The position numbers and the translations under genes are program-made. This document shows, one piece after another, positions 58,062-64,000 of a stretch of 64,000 bases of DNA. The DNA lies in NCBI RefSeq assembly GCF_000711725.1, contig NZ_JONP01000001.1, positions 496,001 to 560,000 of the forward strand, in the 5' to 3' direction. Numbering within the stretch: position 1 is the first letter of the stretch; each line of letters begins with the position of its first letter. The stretch comes from Roseomonas aerilata DSM 19363 (lineage in GTDB: Bacteria; Pseudomonadota; Alphaproteobacteria; Acetobacterales; Acetobacteraceae). The notes beneath the pieces were generated by a model. It saw only the letters and a program-made list of their open reading frames with translations. It was not told the DNA's origin and searched no databases.

Positions 58062-60143
58062 GTGGCGCGCACCCCCCTCGACCGAATCCGCAACATCGGC
58101 ATCACCGCGCATATCGACGCCGGCAAGACCACGACGACCGAGCGGATCCTCTACTACACCGGCAAGAACCACCGCATCGGTGAGGTCCACGAGGGCAACA
58201 CCACGACGGACTACATGGAGCAGGAGCGTGAGCGTGGCATCACGATCACCTCCGCCGCCGTGACCGCCGAGTGGAAGGACTACCGGATCAACGTCATCGA
58301 CACCCCGGGCCACATCGACTTCAACATTGAGGTGAACCGCTCGCTGCGCGTGCTCGACGGCGCGGTGTTCATCATCGAGGGCGTGGCTGGCGTGCAGCCG
58401 CAGTCCGAGACCAACTGGCGCCTGGCGGACCGCTACAACGTTCCCCGCATCATCTTCATCAACAAGCTCGACCGCACCGGCGCCGACTTCTACCGCGCGG
58501 CCGCGACGCTGACCGAGAAGCTCGGCATCAACTGGGTCACCCTCCAGCTGCCGATCGGCATCGAGGACACCCTCAAGGGCGTCGTCGACCTCGTTGAGAT
58601 GAAGGCCCTCATCTGGGAGGGCGACGAGCTCGGCGCCAAGTACCACGAGGCCCCGATCCCCGCCGACCTCGCTGACAAGGCCGCCGAGTACCGCCAGATC
58701 CTGCTCGACACCGTCCTGGGCGCCGACGACGCGGCTATGGAGGAGTATTTCGAGAAGGGTGACGTCTCCGTCGAGGCCCTGAAGCGCGCCATCAAGAAGG
58801 GCACGATCTCCGGCGAGTTCCGCCCGGTCTTCTGTGGTTCCGCCTTCAAGAACAAGGGCGTGCAGCCCCTGCTGGACGGCGTGATCGACTACCTGCCGAG
58901 CCCGATCGACATCGAGGGCATCAAGGTGGCCCCCGAGGAGGGCGAGGACGAGACGGCCGAGCGCCGCATCATCCCCGCCAACGTGGACGCGCCCTTCGCC
59001 GGGCTCGCCTTCAAGATCGTCAACGACAAGTACGGCAACCTCACCTTCGTGCGCGTCTACCGCGGCGTGCTGAAGTCGGGCGACACCGTGATGAACACGA
59101 CGAAGGGGAACAAGGAGCGCATCGGCCGCATGTTCCAGATGCACGCCGACAAGCGCGAGGAGATCAAGGAGGTCACGGCCGGCGACATCGCCGCCTTCGT
59201 GGGCCTGAAGGACACCGGCACTGGTGACACCCTGGCTGACTCCTCGGACCCCGTCGTGCTCGAGCGCATGGCCTTCCCCGTCCCCGTGATCGACATCTCC
59301 GTCGAGCCGAAGACGAAGGAGGGCGTCGAGAAGATGACGCTCGGCCTGCAGAAGCTGGCCGGCGAGGACCCCTCGCTGCGCCTGCGCACCGACCAGGAGA
59401 CCGGCCAGACCATCCTCTCCGGCATGGGCGAGCTGCACCTCGAGATCATCATCGACCGCCTGAAGCGCGAGTACGGCGTGGACGCCAACATCGGCGCCCC
59501 GCAGGTGGCCTACCGCGAGACGATCACCAAGTCGCACACCGAGACCTACACCCATAAGAAGCAGTCGGGCGGTTCGGGCCAGTACGCCGAGGTGAAGATC
59601 ACCTTCGAGCCTCTGGAGCGGAACACGGGCGTCGAGTTCGTGAACGCGGTGGTCGGCGGCTCGGTGCCGAAGGAGTACATTCCGGCGGTCGACAAGGGCA
59701 TCAAGGTCCAGGCCGACACCGGCGTGCTCGCCGGCTTCCCGACGGTGGACTTCAAGTTCTCCCTCGTGGACGGCAAGTACCACGACGTCGACTCCTCGGC
59801 CCTGGCCTTCGAGATCGCCGCCAAGGCCTGCTTCCGCGAGGGCATGAAGAAGGCCAGCCCGGTGATCCTGGAGCCGATCATGGACGTGGAGGTCACCACC
59901 CCCGCCGACCATGTCGGCGACGTCGTCGGCGACCTGAACCGCCGCCGCGGCGTCATCCAGTCGCAGGACATGGCCTCTACCTCGGTCATCATCCGGGCTC
60001 ACGTGCCGCTGAAGGAGATGTTCGGCTACATCTCGAACCTCCGCGGCATGACGAAGGGGCGCGCCTCCTTCTCCATGCAGTTCCACCACTACGATCCGGT
60101 CCCCCGGAACGTGGCGGAGGAGATCATGAAGGCTTCGGCCTGA
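58062..60143 (+). CDS. fusA: Elongation factor G
   Basis: 693 residues from the GTG at 58062 (GGAGG five bases upstream). GTPase motifs: [11 protein letters not shown] (G1, ~residue 16), DTPGHID (G3, ~78) and INKLDRTG (G4, ~133), then domain II, and domains III-V from about residue 405 with [14 protein letters not shown] and [19 protein letters not shown] drives ribosome translocation. The gene stands alone instead of within an rpsL-rpsG-fusA-tuf operon. The GTPase domain has unusual wording for a canonical EF-G ([43 protein letters not shown]), so it may be the second, EF-G2-like paralogue. A terminator follows. Confidence 0.93.
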   Translation: MARTPLDRIRNIGITAHIDAGKTTTTERILYYTGKNHRIGEVHEGNTTTDYMEQERERGITITSAAVTAEWKDYRINVIDTPGHIDFNIEVNRSLRVLDGAVFIIEGVAGVQPQSETNWRLADRYNVPRIIFINKLDRTGADFYRAAATLTEKLGINWVTLQLPIGIEDTLKGVVDLVEMKALIWEGDELGAKYHEAPIPADLADKAAEYRQILLDTVLGADDAAMEEYFEKGDVSVEALKRAIKKGTISGEFRPVFCGSAFKNKGVQPLLDGVIDYLPSPIDIEGIKVAPEEGEDETAERRIIPANVDAPFAGLAFKIVNDKYGNLTFVRVYRGVLKSGDTVMNTTKGNKERIGRMFQMHADKREEIKEVTAGDIAAFVGLKDTGTGDTLADSSDPVVLERMAFPVPVIDISVEPKTKEGVEKMTLGLQKLAGEDPSLRLRTDQETGQTILSGMGELHLEIIIDRLKREYGVDANIGAPQVAYRETITKSHTETYTHKKQSGGSGQYAEVKITFEPLERNTGVEFVNAVVGGSVPKEYIPAVDKGIKVQADTGVLAGFPTVDFKFSLVDGKYHDVDSSALAFEIAAKACFREGMKKASPVILEPIMDVEVTTPADHVGDVVGDLNRRRGVIQSQDMASTSVIIRAHVPLKEMFGYISNLRGMTKGRASFSMQFHHYDPVPRNVAEEIMKASA

Positions 60144-60184
60144 TCACCCTCCGGCCGCGCCCGGCGCAGCCGGACGGGAACAGC

Positions 60185-60227
60185 GAAGGGGGCGGCACCG
60201 GACCCGGTGCCGCCCCCTTCGGCTTTT
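60185..60227 (+). terminator. Strong hairpin terminator of fusA
   Basis: A perfect 16-bp stem (left arm 60185-60200, right arm 60205-60220) with a 4-base loop GACC, followed by GGCTTTT. It starts 42 bases after the fusA stop. The convergent MaoC-like gene ends 13 bases further on, so the hairpin serves both transcripts' ends. Confidence 0.88.
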
Positions 60228-60239
60228 CTGGCGCTCCCT

Positions 60240-60689
60240 TCAGCGCCGCAGGTGGTGCAGCCCCGTTGCGTCCAGCACCACCACCCCATCCGCCGTGCGG
60301 GTTGCCACGTAGCGCAGCCGGGCCGAGCCCCGGTCCCGCCGGGCACGGGAGGTCTTCACCTCCATCACCTCCACGGTCACCAGCACCTCCTCTCCCGGGC
60401 GGAGGGCGGCGGGCCAGCGGACATCCATTGCCGAGCCCGCCAGGCTGATGTCGCGGAGCAAGGCGCTGGCCATCAGCAGCCCGAAACTGGCCGAGAGTGT
60501 GTGCAGCCCGGCCGCCACCACAGTGCCGAAGACCGAGGACCGCGCCGCTTCCTCGTCGAGGTGGAAGGGCTGGGGATCGTAGCGGGAGGCGAAGTCCCGA
60601 ATCTCCTCCAGCGAGAGCGTCAACCGGCCGATCTCGTAGCGGTCACCCACGTGAAGGTCGTCGAGGGAGCGGAGACGGGGGGGCGCCAT
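60240..60689 (-). CDS. MaoC-family hot-dog dehydratase-like protein
   Basis: 149 residues, a single hot-dog domain. LDDLHVGDRYEIGRLTLSLEEIRDFASRYDPQPFHLDEEAA (residues 7-47) contains the D-x5-H-type active-site pair of MaoC/(R)-hydratases (the D in YDPQPFH and following H), then SVFGTVVAAGLHTLSASFGL (~50). The family catalyses hydration of enoyl-CoA thioesters. It converges with fusA and starts 57 bases from the divergent small membrane gene. The substrate chain length is not assignable. Confidence 0.88.
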   Translation of the reverse strand: MAPPRLRSLDDLHVGDRYEIGRLTLSLEEIRDFASRYDPQPFHLDEEAARSSVFGTVVAAGLHTLSASFGLLMASALLRDISLAGSAMDVRWPAALRPGEEVLVTVEVMEVKTSRARRDRGSARLRYVATRTADGVVVLDATGLHHLRR

Positions 60690-60745
60690 CTCCCCTCCTT
60701 AACCCTTCGGAGGGACCTCTTGAAGCACGGGCGGGCAGGGGCGAC

Positions 60746-61060
60746 ATGCGCCCCATGATCCAGGATCAACGCCGCCCGCCGGTTCTCGACATGACGCCCG
60801 ATGGCGGCTTCCGCGAAGCGCCGCGGCCGCCCGTTGGCGCCACCTGGCTCGACCGCGCGCTGATGAAGGTCGGCGGCGTGGCTGTGCTGGCTGCCCTCAT
60901 CGCGGGCGGGCTGGTGCTCGCGGCCTCCGCCGTCGTGATCCTCGGCCTGCTGATCCCGGTGCTGCTCGTGGCCGGGGCGGTGGGCTTCGGCTCGCTCTGG
61001 TGGCGCGTGCGGCGGGCCCGGCGCAGCGGCGGCGCGGTCTTCGTCGTCTCCCGCCGTTGA
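60746..61060 (+). CDS. Small membrane protein, unknown function
   Basis: 104 residues from the ATG at 60746 (a second ATG at 60755 is possible). After a hydrophilic N-terminus (IQDQRRPPVLDMTPDGGF) a helical pair covers about residues 45-85 (VAVLAALIAGGLVLAASAVV and GLLIPVLLVAGAVGFG), then a basic tail (RVRRARRSGG). The positive-inside pattern suggests a two-pass inner-membrane protein. No family is known to me. The following gene begins 14 bases later in the same direction and is likely co-transcribed. Confidence 0.6.
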   Translation: MRPMIQDQRRPPVLDMTPDGGFREAPRPPVGATWLDRALMKVGGVAVLAALIAGGLVLAASAVVILGLLIPVLLVAGAVGFGSLWWRVRRARRSGGAVFVVSRR

Positions 61061-61073
61061 TCCCCGCCTCCGC

Positions 61074-61439
61074 GTGGCCGGGGGCTTCGTCCCGGACCCT
61101 GCGCGGCTCTACGAGGTAGGCCGCGACGGGCTTCCCTATACCGTCGAGCCCGAGGCGCCGGGCGCCGCCGTGGCGCTGGAGACGCGGGCCCGTCGCTGGT
61201 GGGTCGGCGCGGTCCTCGCCAATGCCGCGGCCATGGGCGTCGCGGCCGGGGCGGCGATGCTGGGTTCCCGCCTGCTTGCGGCCTGGCTGGGGATTCTCCC
61301 GATCCTGACGGCACCGCTGTTGCTGGTCGCGCCGCTGCTGCGCCACTTCGCCCCCCGCCGCCTTCGCCGGTTTCACCGCAGGCGTCCGGGAGACTTCCCG
61401 CCGCCTCCGTCTCCTCCCCCGCCGGTGCTCCCGTCCTGA
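61074..61439 (+). CDS. Small membrane protein, DUF2628-like, unknown function
   Basis: 121 residues from a GTG at 61074. An N-terminal soluble part (PDPARLYEVGRDGLPYTVEP) is followed by two hydrophobic stretches (AVLANAAAMGVAAGAAML and LGILPILTAPLLLVAPLL) and an arginine/proline-rich end. It resembles small two-helix membrane proteins with DUF2628-type spacing, but no conserved motif secures that. The gene lies 14 bp after its neighbour and probably shares a transcript. Low confidence in function, moderate in being real. Confidence 0.5.
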   Translation: MAGGFVPDPARLYEVGRDGLPYTVEPEAPGAAVALETRARRWWVGAVLANAAAMGVAAGAAMLGSRLLAAWLGILPILTAPLLLVAPLLRHFAPRRLRRFHRRRPGDFPPPPSPPPPVLPS

Positions 61440-61508
61440 CCGATTGCGCGTAGTCCAATGCCGTGGAAGCCTCCCGGGACGGCCTCAGAGCCGCAGGGGA
61501 GGATCTCC

Positions 61509-62858
61509 ATGAAACGTCGCAGCCTCGGCGAAGGGGCGCTTGCCGCCGCCCTCATCCAGGCCATCGGGCCCGACGCCCTCGCGCAGGGCGGTCCTTCCGC
61601 GGGTGGCTGGGCGACGGCCTGGGCGGCCTCCGTCCAGGGCCCCTATCCCGTCGGCAACCCCTCCGCCCAGCCGGACCAGCGCTTCCTCTTCCCGGAGCCT
61701 GCGGAGGGCGCGCGCGACCAGACGCTGCGGCTCGTCCTGCGCCCCTCGCTCTGGGGCCAGCGCGCGCGGCTGCGCTTCTCCAACGCCCTGGGCACGCGAC
61801 CCCTGGTGCTGGACGGGGTCTATGCCGGGTTGCATCTCGGCGGCGCGGCGGTCGTGCCCGGCACCAACCGGCCGGTCATCTTCGGCGGCAGCCCTTCCGT
61901 CACCATCCCGCCGGGCGGACAGGCCTGGTCGGACCCGGTAGATCTCCCCTTCGCTGCCGAGCCCGCCTCCCCCCTGCTGATGGGGCGCAAGCTGGCCGTC
62001 TCCTTCCACGTGGCCGGTGCCAGCGGGCCGATGACCTGGCACGCCAAGGCCCTGCAGAACTCCTTCGGTACCGCGCCCGGCGCGGGCTCCAAAGGCGCGG
62101 AGGAAGGGGAGGGGTCCTTCCCCTTCTCCACGGCGTCCTGGTTCTTCCTCGACGCGCTCGACATGGCCGCGCCCGCCGGCACCCCGGTCATCGTCTGCCT
62201 CGGCGATTCGATCACGGACGGCACGGCCTCCACCATGAATGGCGACGACCGCTGGCCCGACGTGCTCGCGCGACGGCTGGATGCCCAGCAGCCCAACAGG
62301 GTGGCCGTGGTGAACGCGGGCATCGGTGGCAATCAGGTGGTGGGACCGGCGGAGTACGGGCCGGACAAGCCCTTCCCTGGCGGACCCTCCGCCCTCTCGC
62401 GCCTGGACCGCGACGTGATCTCGCTCTCGGGGGTCACGACGGTCATCTGGCTGGAGGGAACGAACGACTTCAGCCGCAACGGCAACGCGAGCCTTGAGGC
62501 GGTGCGGGGCGGCATGCAGGAGGGCGTGCGGCGCCTCCGCGCGGGCATCCCCGGCGTGCGGGTGATCGGCGCCACCGTCACCTCCGCTCTCGGCAGCACG
62601 AGCGCGGCGCACGGGCACAAGGAGCAGGACGACAACCGCCGCGCCCTGAACGCCTTCATGCGCGACGGCAATCTGTTCGACGCCGTGGTGGATTTCGACC
62701 GGCCGACGCTCGACTCCGCCAGCGGCGGGCTGAAGCCGGAGATGGTCCCGGAATCCACGACTGGCGCGCCGGGCGACAAGCTGCACCCGAACCGCGCCGG
62801 CTACCTGGCGATGGGCTCCGCGATCGACCCCACCGCCGTCCTGCCGGCGCGCCGCTAG
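61509..62858 (+). CDS. SGNH/GDSL-type exported hydrolase
   Basis: 449 residues from the ATG at 61509 with GGGGAGGA upstream. A probable signal region follows (RRSLGEGALAAALIQAIGPDALAQ). The N-terminal ~200 residues form a beta-rich domain as in the GDSL hydrolases with an added lectin-like part. The catalytic blocks are IVCLGDSITDGTAS (~residue 235, nucleophile serine), GIGGNQVV (~280), LEGTNDFSRNG (~320) and DKLHPNRAGYLA (~425, Asp/His). Family members deacylate carbohydrates or lipids in the periplasm or outside. Transcribed alone and converging with the next gene. Confidence 0.88.
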   Translation: MKRRSLGEGALAAALIQAIGPDALAQGGPSAGGWATAWAASVQGPYPVGNPSAQPDQRFLFPEPAEGARDQTLRLVLRPSLWGQRARLRFSNALGTRPLVLDGVYAGLHLGGAAVVPGTNRPVIFGGSPSVTIPPGGQAWSDPVDLPFAAEPASPLLMGRKLAVSFHVAGASGPMTWHAKALQNSFGTAPGAGSKGAEEGEGSFPFSTASWFFLDALDMAAPAGTPVIVCLGDSITDGTASTMNGDDRWPDVLARRLDAQQPNRVAVVNAGIGGNQVVGPAEYGPDKPFPGGPSALSRLDRDVISLSGVTTVIWLEGTNDFSRNGNASLEAVRGGMQEGVRRLRAGIPGVRVIGATVTSALGSTSAAHGHKEQDDNRRALNAFMRDGNLFDAVVDFDRPTLDSASGGLKPEMVPESTTGAPGDKLHPNRAGYLAMGSAIDPTAVLPARR

Positions 62859-62865
62859 AGGCGGC

Positions 62866-63810
62866 TCAGGCGGCCCTGGCGCCGCCGAGATCCGCGCGCC
62901 GGTCGAAGCGCGCGACGCGGGAAAGGAGGTAGTCCACCTCCGCCCGCGCCGTCTGCGTCAGGCCTGGCCCGGGCCGGCGCTGCGCCTCGCTCGCGAGGAT
63001 GCCGCGCCGCTTGAGCACGTATTTCCGCACCGCCAGCCCCACGCCCTGCTGCTGCTCGTAGCGGACCAGCGGCAGGTGGGCGTCGAACAGGTCGTGGGCG
63101 GCGTCGCGCTCGCCGGCGGCCTGCATCCGCACCACGTCCACCAGCATGTCCGGGAAGGCGTAGCCGGTCATGGCGCCGTCCGCCCCGCGCTCGCACTCGA
63201 AGTCGAGGAAGAGCCCGCCATTGCCGCAGAGGATCGAGATCGGCTTCATCGAGCCGTCCTTCTGGAAGCCGCGGAGTGCGGTGATCTTCTCGAGACCGGG
63301 CCAGTCCTCGTGCTTGAGCATCACGCAGGACGGGTTGCCCTGCACGATCCGCCGGATCACCCCCGGCGTCATGATGACGCTGAAGGAGAGGGGGTAGTCC
63401 TGGATGACGAAGGGCACGTCCGTCCCGATCGCCTCCGCCGCCTGGGCGTAATAGGTGACGATCTGGTCGTCGGTCCGCAGCGTGTTCGGGGGCGCGATCA
63501 TCACGCCGGCCGCGCCCGCGTCCATCACCGCCGCGGTCAGCGACTTCATGGCCGCGAAGCCGGGGGCGGAGACGCCGACGATGATCGGGATGCCTGCCCG
63601 CTTGATCATGCGGGAAGCGATCGAGACGCTCTCCGCCATGTCGAGCTTCGGCGCCTCGCCCATCTGGCCGAGGACGGTGATGCCCGTCGCGCCGCTCTCG
63701 ACGAAGAAGTCGGTGAGCCGGTCGTTGGAGGCCTCGTCCACCCTCCCGTCATCGTGGAAGGCGGTGGGGGCGATAACGTAGACGCCCTTGGCGGTGGTCA
63801 GGTCGGTCAT
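62866..63810 (-). CDS. Dihydrodipicolinate synthase (DapA)-family aldolase/lyase
   Basis: 314 residues from the ATG at 63810 (AAGGGG eight bases upstream); a GTG at 63819 overlapping the upstream stop (GTGA) is the alternative. The (beta/alpha)8 family is seen from GVYVIAPTAFHDDGRVDEASNDRL (~residue 8), GATGITVLGQMGEAPKLDMAE (~40) and the Schiff-base lysine in SCVMLKHEDWPGLEK (~165), preceded by VIQDYPLSFSV. Members include DapA, N-acetylneuraminate lyase and 2-keto-3-deoxyacid lyases. The coupling to an RraA-family gene suggests sugar-acid or keto-acid catabolism, not lysine synthesis. Confidence 0.88.
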   Translation of the reverse strand: MTDLTTAKGVYVIAPTAFHDDGRVDEASNDRLTDFFVESGATGITVLGQMGEAPKLDMAESVSIASRMIKRAGIPIIVGVSAPGFAAMKSLTAAVMDAGAAGVMIAPPNTLRTDDQIVTYYAQAAEAIGTDVPFVIQDYPLSFSVIMTPGVIRRIVQGNPSCVMLKHEDWPGLEKITALRGFQKDGSMKPISILCGNGGLFLDFECERGADGAMTGYAFPDMLVDVVRMQAAGERDAAHDLFDAHLPLVRYEQQQGVGLAVRKYVLKRRGILASEAQRRPGPGLTQTARAEVDYLLSRVARFDRRADLGGARAA

Positions 63811-63815
63811 GGAGG

Positions 63816-64000
63816 TCACCCCTTCTTCCAGGCCTCGTAGCGGGCCTTGTTCTCGGCATTCGGCGGGTAGAGGCCGGGGAGCGCCGCGCCCTTCTCCACC
63901 TCGCCCATGATCCAGGTCTCCTGGCGCTCCTGCTCCACCGCGGCCTCGGTCACGGCCTCGAGCAGGGCCTGGGGGATCAGCACGGCGCCGTCCTGGTCCA
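63816..64000 (-). CDS. RraA-family protein, C-terminal part
   Basis: The gene runs off the window end, so only the last 61 residues are visible. They read as the C-terminus of RraA/4-hydroxy-4-methyl-2-oxoglutarate aldolase-type proteins: DQDGAVLIPQALLEAVTEAA, then WIMGEVEKGAALPGLYPPN and the end RYEAWKKG. Catabolic RraA-family proteins act as metal-dependent aldolases or decarboxylases on keto acids and are often paired with DapA-family lyases, as here. The stop overlaps the alternative GTG start of the next gene. Confidence 0.85.
   Translation of the reverse strand, partial: DQDGAVLIPQALLEAVTEAAVEQERQETWIMGEVEKGAALPGLYPPNAENKARYEAWKKG

Noticed and set aside
57612-60089. An open frame on the minus strand running unbroken from the DUF1800 gene through the whole antisense of fusA (1262 codons in total).
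   Set aside because: High GC content leaves few stop codons in such frames. Homology exists only for the last 436 codons, and the antisense part mirrors fusA codons.
1-64000. CRISPR arrays, IS elements, phage genes, tRNA or rRNA genes.
   Set aside because: No regularly spaced direct repeats, transposase or integrase motifs, or clover-leaf/ribosomal sequences were recognised by reading; a tRNAscan-type search would be decisive for tRNAs.

Overview
The window is a very GC-rich bacterial chromosome segment with dense coding on both strands. Codon third positions are almost all G or C, and coding strand switches often. The gene content points to an alphaproteobacterium of the Rhodospirillales, most likely Acetobacteraceae (Roseomonas-like). 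The reasons are two Bug/TctC solute receptors with no membrane partners nearby, the flgI/fliX/dksA neighbourhood with a single-cysteine DksA, UPF0262 and DUF983 proteins, and a fused PcaDC enzyme. This is inferred from family content, not from a phylogeny. I saw no rRNA, tRNA, CRISPR array, insertion sequence or phage gene.

Layout. 1-2.5 kb: catabolic genes (Bug receptor end, Ldh-type dehydrogenase, metallo-beta-lactamase-fold hydrolase). 2.9-6.7 kb: paoABC, a Tat-exported molybdenum aldehyde oxidoreductase. 6.9-8.2 kb: a membrane protein and an EEP-family hydrolase. 8.2-14.6 kb: two transglutaminase-like proteins flanking an ATP-grasp/alpha-E fusion, with a NitT/TauT-type receptor on each side. 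14.7-20.1 kb: a translationally coupled repair run (Lhr-type helicase, PdeM, frameshifted photolyase, phosphoesterase), then rmuC. 21.3-27 kb: FMN alpha-hydroxyacid oxidase, PcaB, PcaDC and a TauBC-type ABC transporter without a receptor. 27-36.7 kb: housekeeping and transport (rhodanese, Bug receptor, endonuclease III-like protein, HAD phosphatase, amino-acid ABC genes without an ATPase, mtnA, UPF0262, DUF983). 36.9-41.5 kb: racemase, N-carbamoyl amidohydrolase and hydantoinase-type amidohydrolase, interspersed with small exported proteins. 41.5-45.3 kb: a LysR regulator divergent from prpD-prpC. 45.3-46.6 kb: an AT-richer intergenic stretch and a histone H1-like protein with a strong terminator.

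46.6-51.9 kb is the most intriguing block: six tightly packed minus-strand genes encoding a RibD-type reductase, a zinc-free MDR dehydrogenase, a 6-pyruvoyltetrahydropterin-synthase relative, a GT4 glycosyltransferase, a SAM methyltransferase and a degenerate DUF1537 (four-carbon acid sugar kinase) protein. Together they look like a pathway for a modified, possibly glycosylated and methylated pteridine-like compound. No known pathway that I can name matches the set. It sits just downstream of flagellar genes on the same strand.

51.9-54.5 kb: FlgN-like, FlgJ-like and FlgI, divergent from FliX. Then dksA, a DUF1501/DUF1800 pair, a stand-alone fusA with a strong terminator, a MaoC-like protein, two small membrane proteins, an SGNH hydrolase, and finally a dihydrodipicolinate-synthase-family protein coupled to an RraA-family protein cut by the window end.

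Many neighbours share 4-base stop/start overlaps (ATGA, GTGA, TTGA), which was used to choose starts and infer operons.
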